5,298 nt of DNA, taken from contig JAISHZ010000144.1 of assembly GCA_031262285.1 (NCBI GenBank), positions 1 through 5,298 on the forward strand. The letters run 5' to 3'. Positions 1 to 5,298 of the stretch are shown here, in pieces. Positions within the stretch are counted from its first letter, which is position 1. Every line of letters begins with the position of its first letter. The notes under the pieces were generated by a model. The model did no database searches. It saw nothing but the letters and a program-made list of their open reading frames with translations, and was not told the DNA's origin. Position numbers and translations under genes: made by a program. Origin of the DNA: Lachnospiraceae bacterium. GTDB taxonomy: Bacteria; Bacillota_A; Clostridia; Lachnospirales; Lachnospiraceae.

Positions 1-1004
1 CCCTCTGCCAGATTCTGCGCTGCGTCTGCTGTGTTTTGTGCTCCCATTTTGACCTGTTGTGCAGATTCTTGTACGTCATATATAGCCTTCGACAACTGCC
101 TTTTGATTTTCCGCATGGATTCCAGTATCGGTGCATAGTCTCCTGTGTAAACTTCGTATTCACGGCTTTTCACAGTAAAATCACCATTTGCCATATGGGA
201 AAGAGCCCAATCAATGTCCGGTACCAGTCTCTTCATATTCTGAATGACTTTCCGTACGCTCTTGACCAAACTACCGATCTCATCATCAATGTCGTATTGA
301 ATGGATGCTTCAAAAACCCCATCTGCCAGATTGTGCATACCATGTTCCAACTGTTGTAAGGGAGCGCTGATCACCTTGACGATTACCTTCGTCAAAATGA
401 CTGCGATCACCAGTACTGCAGCCATGACAAATGACAAAATTACAATCATCATCATAAATGTCGATTGCGAAGTATCCATTTGGTCCTTGCCCCATTGTGC
501 ATTTAAACTGGCCGATTCTTCCAAATAATTCGCTGTTGCAGTTTGTAGGGATTCGTTTTCTTGTAAGTACTCGTAAATAGCCACGGCATTACCATTTCTG
601 GAATTTTCGAGTAATGCGTCTATGCTTTGCAGAAATTTCCGATATTGAGATTGAAAATTCCGAAATGCTGTTTCATCACTCTCATTCGTAATAGAACCTT
701 CATATAATATGTAGGATTCTTGAATCGCGGCATCAAATTGTTTCATTTTTTCCGCGATCTTGTCTAGTTCCTCTGCATTGCCTTCGTATCTGGCTGCTTT
801 CCATAGATTAATACGCATACGGTTGAAATTGGCTCGTATATCTCCTAACGATTGCAGCGCGATGACGTTTTCATGGTAAAGAGCAGATGAATTGTCTTGA
901 ATCCTGCTCATGCCGATCGCTCCGCAGATAAACAATACAACCGACAGTGCCGCCATCATCGTAAAACTTAGAAACAGTTTCTTTGAAAATTTGAGGTTTT
1001 TCAT
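1..1004 (-). CDS. Methyl-accepting chemotaxis protein, N-terminal part (3' end outside window)
   Basis: This is a transmembrane chemoreceptor that would sense a ligand outside the cell and control a CheA/CheW kinase complex. The frame is open from the ATG at 1004 to the left edge, giving 334 residues. I see a short basic N-terminus and TM1 at about residues 11-33. A mostly helical extracellular region at about 34-182 fits a four-helix-bundle sensor. TM2 is at about 183-205, followed by a HAMP domain from about 207 (APLQQLEHGMHNLADGVFE, then DEIGSL). A second HAMP-like stretch follows at about 262-305 (SHMANGDFTVKS, YTGDYAPI), and then a helix typical of the start of the signalling coiled coil. 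The conserved kinase-control hairpin tip and any methylation sites lie beyond the window. The start is fixed by a very strong Shine-Dalgarno sequence, GAGGAGGAGG at 1008-1017. The family call is confident; the ligand is unknown. Confidence 0.93.
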   Translation of the reverse strand, partial: MKNLKFSKKLFLSFTMMAALSVVLFICGAIGMSRIQDNSSALYHENVIALQSLGDIRANFNRMRINLWKAARYEGNAEELDKIAEKMKQFDAAIQESYILYEGSITNESDETAFRNFQSQYRKFLQSIDALLENSRNGNAVAIYEYLQENESLQTATANYLEESASLNAQWGKDQMDTSQSTFMMMIVILSFVMAAVLVIAVILTKVIVKVISAPLQQLEHGMHNLADGVFEASIQYDIDDEIGSLVKSVRKVIQNMKRLVPDIDWALSHMANGDFTVKSREYEVYTGDYAPILESMRKIKRQLSKAIYDVQESAQQVKMGAQNTADAAQNLAE

Positions 1005-1215
1005 TGACCTCCTCCTCGTTCGTTATATGTAGTAAAACGCGTAACAGGGTGATCATACTAAATTACTTTGTTTTCGTCTATAGTGCAAAAGTGCAGTTTT
1101 CAGAATTTTCTCAATATGTGTTATAATTCGAGGAAATATGAATCTATCTCGGATTTCACATTTTACAGTAAACATAAAACCGCTTGAAAAAACGAAAAGT
1201 CTGACAAACGAGGAT
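1005..1215. other. Intergenic region between ylmH and the chemoreceptor gene
   Basis: This AT-rich 211-bp gap separates the end of ylmH from the chemoreceptor start. It presumably holds the chemoreceptor promoter. I found no convincing sigma-A promoter on the minus strand and no clear match to the motility sigma factor pattern (TAAA, about 15 bp, GCCGATAT). A short inverted repeat (TGCA AAAG TGCA, 1084-1095) is present but too small to interpret. I also see no strong rho-independent terminator after ylmH, so read-through from ylmH is possible. Confidence 0.5.
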
Positions 1216-1986
1216 TCATTTAGCAAGATAGCGTTTCACACAAACGCTTATTTTTCCTTTCTTGGTTTCGCGTGAAATTCCGCAGTATATAAATTTACCA
1301 AATCCTCGCACCGTCACTTGATCAAAATTCTTGAGCATTTTGGACGAACTCTCAAGGATTCTTCCATTACATAGAACGCGTCCTTGCGTATATAGTTTTT
1401 GTACATCCGAACGCGAAAGATGGTATATCTTGCTGATAATCGCATCCGAACGTTCCGACGCAACAGCGTAGAATTCCTCTACAGGTTCTGATTTGGGCAA
1501 GTTATCCGTAACAGTGGTGCGCGTACAAGCCACATCTGTATGACGTACTTTTCTTAATTGTTCAGTGATGAAATCAGCCACAGTTTCCAGACAAAATAGA
1601 TATGCTTCCTTCTCTCCCACTACGATATCACCCAATGTGGTACGTTCTATCCCCACATTCATCAAAGCTCCCAGGAAATCTCGATGGCTAAGCGCATCCG
1701 CAAATTTGTCATTTTTCGCGCTGATCAAAAGACAGACGATCGGATATGGCTCCTCATATCCCAGATCGTGTTCGCTTCCGAACCGTATGATTATGCGCGT
1801 TGCATCTTCCATACCGCCCCACATTTCCCAAGAAACGAAAGACAATTCCTTTTCCATCCTATGAAAAAGGTCTTGCTCCATTTGACCCAAAAATGAAGTA
1901 TAGGTATAAATATTACGTTCGTGACATTTCTGCGCCAACTCACGGAAGCGATTCCGAATCAATTGCGTTTCTTTTTCGTTATCCAT
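1216..1986 (-). CDS. ylmH: YlmH family S4-domain RNA-binding protein
   Basis: This 256-residue protein matches the YlmH family in length (B. subtilis YlmH is about 257 residues) and layout. The N-terminal region is helical (to about residue 40). The middle part carries the WGGMEDATRIIIRF segment (about 56-69) and the family hallmark HRDFLGALMNVGIERTTLGD (101-120). The C-terminal S4 fold spans about 178-240 and includes ISKIYHLSRSDVQKLYTQGRV, NGRIL and DQVTVRGFGKF. YlmH proteins bind the 50S subunit and peptidyl-tRNA and act in rescue of stalled ribosomes (ribosome-associated quality control); in many Firmicutes the gene sits in the sepF/divIVA division cluster. Here it lies between a small membrane protein and a chemoreceptor gene. 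I chose the ATG at 1986 because AAGGAGG (1993-1999) lies 6 nt upstream; an in-frame ATG at 2019 would put that site inside the gene. The S4 domain looks intact. Confidence 0.93.
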   Translation of the reverse strand: MDNEKETQLIRNRFRELAQKCHERNIYTYTSFLGQMEQDLFHRMEKELSFVSWEMWGGMEDATRIIIRFGSEHDLGYEEPYPIVCLLISAKNDKFADALSHRDFLGALMNVGIERTTLGDIVVGEKEAYLFCLETVADFITEQLRKVRHTDVACTRTTVTDNLPKSEPVEEFYAVASERSDAIISKIYHLSRSDVQKLYTQGRVLCNGRILESSSKMLKNFDQVTVRGFGKFIYCGISRETKKGKISVCVKRYLAK

Positions 1987-1999
1987 TTGTTCCCTCCTT
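1987..1999 (-). promoter_or_regulatory. Ribosome binding site of ylmH
   Basis: The minus strand reads AAGGAGGGAACAA directly before the ATG at 1986. The full AAGGAGG core with a 6-nt spacer decides the start, in preference to the in-frame ATG 33 nt upstream at 2019. Confidence 0.85.
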
Positions 2000-2021
2000 G
2001 TATATAAAAAAGTATTCATCG

Positions 2022-2062
2022 AAAAATGAGGAGCTCAGTTGCGATCTGTCTGTGCACCTCAT
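2022..2062 (-). terminator. Weak terminator-like hairpin between the 94-residue gene and ylmH
   Basis: On the minus strand, ATGAGG (2057-2062) can pair with CCTCAT (2026-2031). The pairing continues inward imperfectly through TGCACAG and CTGAGCT with two mismatches, around an 11-nt loop. It is followed by a run of only five T (2022-2026, overlapping the stem by one base). It could end, or partly reduce, transcription coming from the acyltransferase genes before ylmH. The short T tract and the mismatches make it a weak candidate, and no clear promoter for ylmH is visible downstream of it. Confidence 0.35.
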
Positions 2063-2097
2063 CTGTCCAATAAACACCAATTGTTCATCGGTTTCTC

Positions 2098-2382
2098 TTA
2101 ATTTGCTGCCATTAGCACAATGATAAAAAACGCGATCAAGACGACAAGCGAGATCGCAGCTAGCACAATCAACGGGATCGTGAGGGCATTCTTTCTCACT
2201 TTGCGATTGTTGGTCGCGCAACCTAACGCTGCGATCGCTGTGATGAGTCCCCACAAAACGTTGACATACCATCCCAACACCACCGCTCCGACAGACAAGA
2301 GCGCGACCACCCAGTCCGGTACCTCTTTTGGGGGGATTTTTTCCACTCTAGAGGGAGTTTTCTCCTTTTTTCCGAATATCAT
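2098..2382 (-). CDS. Small membrane protein of unknown function (94 aa)
   Basis: I do not recognise a named family. The first 20 residues are charged and hydrophilic (GKKEKTPSRVEKIPPKEV) and probably cytoplasmic. Two hydrophobic segments follow closely at about 22-40 and 42-56 (rich in Gly, Ala and Val). A basic turn (NNRKVRKN, 58-65) leads into a long hydrophobic segment at about 69-92 that ends almost at the C-terminus. This predicts two to three membrane spans. There is no signal peptide cleavage motif or catalytic motif. The ATG at 2382 is preceded by AAAGGAG with a 4-nt spacer, which supports a real gene. It starts 49 bp after the DHHW gene on the same strand with no evident terminator between, so it is probably co-transcribed. 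A role linked to the acyltransferases is possible but is only guilt by association. Confidence 0.8.
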   Translation of the reverse strand: MIFGKKEKTPSRVEKIPPKEVPDWVVALLSVGAVVLGWYVNVLWGLITAIAALGCATNNRKVRKNALTIPLIVLAAISLVVLIAFFIIVLMAAN

Positions 2383-2431
2383 ATGACTCCTTTCCGCAAG
2401 CTCCTATGGTTTGCTATGTGATGATACGTTA

Positions 2432-3640
2432 CTATTCTAACAAAATCGAAGGGTTTCCGATTACTTGCGTACTGTAGAGATAGAGCACATCTGTAAGCGG
2501 TGTTTGAGCAGCGCTTATCCGCTCTTGGTACAATTCTGCAATCTTTGCAGAGCCGATATAGCGCAAGTCCACAAGATAAATACGTGAATACACACCGGTC
2601 AGTAAAGGGGCCAGACTGGAACCGAATGAATCTCGAAAGAGCCATAGATCTCTTTGGGGCGTTACCCTTTCATTCTCCAGACAAATGAGCGGCGTTATAC
2701 CACCCAAAAATATGTCGTAGGGATCATATCCTTCAAAATCTTCCAGTTCATACATCGTCCCCAATGTCCAATCCGTTTGTGAGAATTCACTTTCCGCCAC
2801 GTCGGTGGGCTCTGTGGATGGCGTATAAAAATACACGTTTACCGGATCATTGGGCTCCATATAAATCATCGGTTCCTTGGGCATCGGGAGAGCGGCTTGA
2901 CCTGCATAAACCCCATGAAAGCTCCCGATTTCTTTGGCGGTAAAATCTTCGGCAACAGAACCGCGGAAACCCATTGCAGCTCCCAATGCTTCTGTGACAT
3001 CCCACAACAAAGGTTGATTCCAGTGTAAATCTGTCTGATAAAAAGATTCTTTTTGTAGCGTATTCACGAAGTCGATGGCGGTCATGTGAGGAAGCTGCTT
3101 TGCTAAAACTTGCTTCGTTTCGTCAGGATCATAGCCGGGGTAATCGCGATCGGCGTAAATACTTTTGTCCGGGATAGCCGCATAATATTGATTTGCCTCT
3201 TGAAAAATGGTGGATAACGCTTGGATGTGAGTGGCAAATTCAACGATTGTCTCGTCTTTTAATTGTTCAAACTTCCCTGCATCACCTTTGTGATAGTAAA
3301 TGCCATCTTTGTCTGTTTGTCTGTATAAGCCATAAATCACAGCGCTACGCAAAGTACGAAAGGTATCACGAAGTACAAAATGATCGGCAGTATATTCCTC
3401 AAATTCTTCCGAGAATGTTCCGGAAAGAATTTCGTCCGGCTCAAGCTTTGGCATCTTTTGTAATACGCGCCGTTCACTAAGTGAAAGTGCGGGAGATTCG
3501 ATCCACAAATTCGCAATGAACAAACCATAGATGAGAACGAGAAACACACACAAGGTTCCGATGTAAGATTTCTTGCGTGTACCAATCAAAGCGTTTGAAA
3601 GTTTCCTTACTTTCAAACATAAATTCGTTCGTTGCTGCAT
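2432..3640 (-). CDS. DHHW/AlgJ-like membrane-anchored protein, putative O-acyltransferase partner of MBOAT
   Basis: The 402-residue protein has a basic cytoplasmic N-terminus (1-25), one membrane anchor (about 26-45) and a long extracellular domain. The segment SERRVLQKMPKL (55-66) followed by FSEEFEEYTADHFVLRD (76-92) is typical of the DHHW family. The catalytic-type motif YQTDLHW (201-207) supplies Asp204 and His206, and LWLFRDSFGSS (332-342) supplies Ser338. This matches the Asp-His-Ser triad of the SGNH-like AlgJ/AlgX proteins. Such proteins accept acyl groups exported by an MBOAT protein and transfer them to an extracellular polysaccharide; the substrate here is unknown. The gene begins 26 bp after the MBOAT stop, so the two are surely co-transcribed. 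The ATG at 3640 has GGAGG (3648-3652) 7 nt upstream. Residues 9-22 (LKVRKLSNALIGTR) come from a repeat element found upstream of the MBOAT gene, so the N-terminus appears rebuilt. No later Met occurs before residue 64. Confidence 0.9.
   Translation of the reverse strand: MQQRTNLCLKVRKLSNALIGTRKKSYIGTLCVFLVLIYGLFIANLWIESPALSLSERRVLQKMPKLEPDEILSGTFSEEFEEYTADHFVLRDTFRTLRSAVIYGLYRQTDKDGIYYHKGDAGKFEQLKDETIVEFATHIQALSTIFQEANQYYAAIPDKSIYADRDYPGYDPDETKQVLAKQLPHMTAIDFVNTLQKESFYQTDLHWNQPLLWDVTEALGAAMGFRGSVAEDFTAKEIGSFHGVYAGQAALPMPKEPMIYMEPNDPVNVYFYTPSTEPTDVAESEFSQTDWTLGTMYELEDFEGYDPYDIFLGGITPLICLENERVTPQRDLWLFRDSFGSSLAPLLTGVYSRIYLVDLRYIGSAKIAELYQERISAAQTPLTDVLYLYSTQVIGNPSILLE
3575..3619 (-). repeat. 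Solitary partial copy of the 69-bp repeat, inside the DHHW gene
   Basis: This 45-bp stretch matches 5093-5137 of the tandem array at 40 of 45 positions by eye, without gaps. It keeps the perfect palindrome, GTTTGAAAGT (3593-3602) and ACTTTCAAAC (3609-3618), while two of the five differences fall in the 6-nt loop (TTCCTT instead of TCTCTT on the plus strand). The GC-rich half of the unit is missing. It is translated in the same frame that is open through the array, giving LKVRKLSNALIGTR against LKVRELSNSLIGTR. Of the five changes, three fall at third codon positions, two at first positions and none at second. It lies just before the membrane anchor, so the added peptide would be cytoplasmic. 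Confidence 0.85.
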
Positions 3641-3666
3641 GAGGGTTCCTCCGGGATGTATTTGCT

Positions 3667-5064
3667 CTAAAACCGAAAATATAGAAAGGGATTAAAAGAA
3701 CCGTCAACCAAAAATGCTGTGACTGTCAACAGTATACCGGCGACAACGAGGGGTTCCAGTACGGCTATCACACGTTTGCGGCGAATGTACTCTGCTACTT
3801 TTTTCGGGAATGGCGTCGCACCGATCATCGCTACTCCCAGTATCACGATATAACTACGTAGGTAGTAGAGGGATTGCGCTCCAACGATCTTTTCTGTCCC
3901 GAATCCAAACAATGCTTTGATAGAAGTCGCAGCTTGTGTGAAAGAAGAAGATTCAAATAGTATCCATCCTATCATAATCAATAGAAGTACATAAATATGA
4001 CGAAGAACTCTCGGTAACTTGGTTAAAAACACAGGACACAAATATTTTTCCAGTAGTAAAAGCAGTGCAAAATAAAGCTCCCATGCGACAAAATTCCACC
4101 GGGCACCATGCCATAATCCTGTCAATGCCCAAACGAAAAGAATATTGCAGATGTGCCGTCCTTTTGGGACATGACTGCCTCCCAGCGGAAAGTAAACATA
4201 GTCCCGAAACCAAGAAGACATCGAAATATGCCATCGACGCCAAAATTCTGTAATGCTCTTAGAGATATAGGGATAATTGAAATTCTCTAAAAAAGTAAAC
4301 CCAAAAATTTGACCCAATCCAATCGCCATATCTGAATAACCTGAAAAATCATAGTAAATTTGTAAAGTAAATGCGATCACACTTAACCACGCAAACAACA
4401 CACTACTTTCTTGGGTACTGCCGGTAATTCGATAGAGGTCTCCTATTATATTTGCAATCAAGACTTTTTTACCCAAACCTATGACAAAACGACAAATACC
4501 GTCAGAAACTGTTGCTGCTGAATGTTCTCGTTTTTGTAAGGAACTTTCCACATCTGCATAGCGAACGATAGGCCCGGCGATTAATTGTGGGAACAATGTC
4601 ACATAACAGGCGAAGTTCAATATGTTTTTGGATACGCTGACGCGACCGCGATACAAATCAATCACATAGGAGAGGATTTGAAATGTGTAAAAAGAAATCC
4701 CGATAGGCATTACAACATCGGATAACGCACCAAAAATCCCCATAGCGGGGATATATTTAAAAAATGCCAAAACCCCCACTCCAATGACAAGACTAAGGAT
4801 CAGAAAGATTCGCGAACGCCGCTTTGAGCGGAAACGATCCATATAATAAGCCAGTATAAATATGATCACGATTTGCGCGATCATTAGAAGAACATAGATG
4901 GGTTCACCCCAAGCATAAAAAAGTAAGCTAAAAAATAAGAGTATCGAATTTTTCAATGGTAGTGTATTTTGGTGCCATATACGCGGTAATAGAGAGAACA
5001 CAAAATAGAACAGCAACACAATTGGTAGAAAGTAATACAAAAATGGTATGCTCGAAAAAAGCAT
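3667..5064 (-). CDS. MBOAT family membrane-bound O-acyltransferase (AlgI-like)
   Basis: The 465-residue polytopic protein has the usual length and start (MLFSSIPFLYYFLP) of AlgI/PatA-type MBOAT proteins, with roughly ten or more hydrophobic segments. Conserved blocks are FYAWGEP (49-55), FFKY (101-104), PIGISFYTFQ (120-129), LFPQLIAGPIVRY (157-169) and YYDFSGYSDMAIG (237-249). Next come FWRRWHISMSSWFRDYVYFPLGG (274-296), with His279, and GLWHGARWNF (316-325), with the expected catalytic His319. MBOAT proteins take an acyl group from a cytoplasmic donor and pass it across the membrane for modification of an extracellular polymer; the DHHW gene just downstream is the expected partner. The polymer (exopolysaccharide, teichoic acid or peptidoglycan) cannot be told. 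I chose the ATG at 5064 because it restores the canonical N-terminus. An in-frame TTG at 5103 would add repeat-encoded residues (MVRAPLARRREQN) atypical for the family. The ribosome binding site lies within the adjacent repeat. Confidence 0.94.
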   Translation of the reverse strand: MLFSSIPFLYYFLPIVLLFYFVFSLLPRIWHQNTLPLKNSILLFFSLLFYAWGEPIYVLLMIAQIVIIFILAYYMDRFRSKRRSRIFLILSLVIGVGVLAFFKYIPAMGIFGALSDVVMPIGISFYTFQILSYVIDLYRGRVSVSKNILNFACYVTLFPQLIAGPIVRYADVESSLQKREHSAATVSDGICRFVIGLGKKVLIANIIGDLYRITGSTQESSVLFAWLSVIAFTLQIYYDFSGYSDMAIGLGQIFGFTFLENFNYPYISKSITEFWRRWHISMSSWFRDYVYFPLGGSHVPKGRHICNILFVWALTGLWHGARWNFVAWELYFALLLLLEKYLCPVFLTKLPRVLRHIYVLLLIMIGWILFESSSFTQAATSIKALFGFGTEKIVGAQSLYYLRSYIVILGVAMIGATPFPKKVAEYIRRKRVIAVLEPLVVAGILLTVTAFLVDGSFNPFLYFRF

Positions 5065-5078
5065 ATTTTGCTCCCGTC
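5065..5078 (-). promoter_or_regulatory. Ribosome binding site of the MBOAT gene, supplied by the repeat
   Basis: The minus strand reads ACGGGAGCAAAAT before the ATG at 5064. GGAG (5071-5074) has a 6-nt spacer. The GGGAGCA block is the conserved end of the 69-bp repeat and recurs in every copy, so the last repeat unit provides the translation signal. It is weaker than the GGAGG sites of the other genes, and a perfect GC-rich hairpin (5080-5096) lies just upstream. Confidence 0.65.
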
Positions 5079-5298
5079 TGCGCGCCAACGGCGCGCGTAC
5101 CAATCAAGGAGTTTGAAAGTTCTCTTACTTTCAAACATGCTCCCGTCTGCGCGCCAACGGCGCGCGTACTAATCAAGGAGTTTGAAAGTTCTCTTACTTT
5201 CAAACCTGCTCCCGTCTGCGCGCCAATGGCGCGCGTACCAAACAAGGAGTTTGAAAGTTCTCTTACTTTCAAACCTGCTCCCGTCTGCGCGCCAATGG
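5069..5298 (-). repeat. Tandem array of 69-bp double-palindrome repeats (3.3 copies, cut by window edge)
   Basis: Copies begin at 5069, 5138, 5207 and 5276 (the last one partial), with an exact 69-bp period and no spacers. Copies differ at only a few positions, which implies recent expansion. Each full unit holds two perfect palindromes. One is GC-rich, GCGCGCC with GGCGCGC around a 3-nt loop (5080-5096, 5149-5165, 5218-5234). The other is AT-rich, GTTTGAAAGT with ACTTTCAAAC around a 6-nt loop (5111-5136, 5180-5205, 5249-5274). The third and fourth copies differ from the first two in the GC-hairpin loop (AAT instead of AAC) while keeping the stem. On the minus strand one frame is open through all copies and reads LKVRELSNSLIGTRAVGAQTGA plus one variable residue per 23-codon unit. 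A second frame (FESKRTFKLLDWYARRWRADGS) is broken by TAG in the copy at 5138. No promoter is visible between the array and the MBOAT start. Whether the array is the tail of an upstream gene or untranslated leader cannot be decided here. Confidence 0.93.

Noticed and set aside
36..528. Plus-strand open frames opposite the chemoreceptor gene
   Set aside because: They resemble no known protein, lack ribosome binding sites of the quality seen elsewhere in the window, and lie antisense to a convincing gene.
1099..1127. Plus-strand sigma-A promoter (TATAAT at 1122-1127)
   Set aside because: The -10 box is perfect, but the -35 region (TTCAGA) is poor, and a transcript would only run antisense into ylmH. 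AT-rich intergenic DNA gives such matches by chance.
1216..2019. Upstream ATG start for ylmH, adding 11 residues
   Set aside because: The strong AAGGAGG site lies inside that extension and directs initiation at 1986.
3593..3618. Rho-independent terminator at the AT-rich palindrome in the DHHW gene
   Set aside because: The stem is AT-rich, there is no T tract after it, and it lies inside the coding region of an intact gene.
3667..5103. Upstream TTG start for the MBOAT gene, adding 13 residues
   Set aside because: The extra residues are encoded by the repeat, and the family normally begins at the MLFSS-type Met at 5064, which has a properly spaced Shine-Dalgarno-like site.
5069..5298. CRISPR array with the 26-bp AT-rich palindrome as direct repeat
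   Set aside because: The 43-bp stretches between palindromes are themselves nearly identical, so there are no unique spacers, and no cas gene is present.
5069..5298. Integron attC-like sites, given unit length and palindromic structure
   Set aside because: The GTTTGAA arm does not fit the GTTRRRY core, no cassettes separate the copies, and no integrase is visible.

Overview
The window looks like chromosomal DNA from a low-to-moderate GC Gram-positive anaerobe of the Clostridia, possibly Oscillospiraceae-like. Reasons are the strong GGAGG-type ribosome binding sites before every gene, a YlmH-type S4 protein (a Firmicutes marker), a Clostridia-style chemoreceptor and an MBOAT/DHHW acyltransferase pair. 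No rRNA, tRNA, CRISPR array or transposase gene is visible. The taxonomic placement is inference.

All recognisable genes lie on the minus strand, so the window reads from right to left. First comes an array of 69-bp tandem repeats (5069-5298) that runs off the right edge. Next is an AlgI-like MBOAT O-acyltransferase (3667-5064). After 26 bp comes its usual partner, a membrane-anchored DHHW/AlgJ-like protein (2432-3640). After 49 bp comes an unrecognised 94-residue membrane protein (2098-2382). A weak terminator-like hairpin (2022-2062) is followed by ylmH, an S4 RNA-binding protein (1216-1986). Last is the N-terminal two-thirds or so of a methyl-accepting chemotaxis protein (1-1004), which runs off the left edge.

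The MBOAT and DHHW genes probably work together: the MBOAT protein moves an acyl group across the membrane and the DHHW protein transfers it to an extracellular glycan. YlmH (ribosome rescue and quality control) and the chemoreceptor are functionally separate neighbours.

The most unusual content is the repeat family. Each 69-bp unit is exactly 23 codons long and contains two perfect palindromes: an AT-rich 10-bp stem and a GC-rich 7-bp stem. One minus-strand frame is open through all copies and encodes LKVRELSNSLIGTRAVGAQTGA-like peptides. The array ends 4 bp before the MBOAT start codon and supplies its ribosome binding site. A lone, diverged 45-bp part of the same unit is embedded in frame in the DHHW gene, where it forms about 14 residues of the cytoplasmic N-terminus (LKVRKLSNALIGTR). 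This resembles a small palindromic element able to insert into genes without breaking the frame, comparable in principle to Rickettsia palindromic elements.
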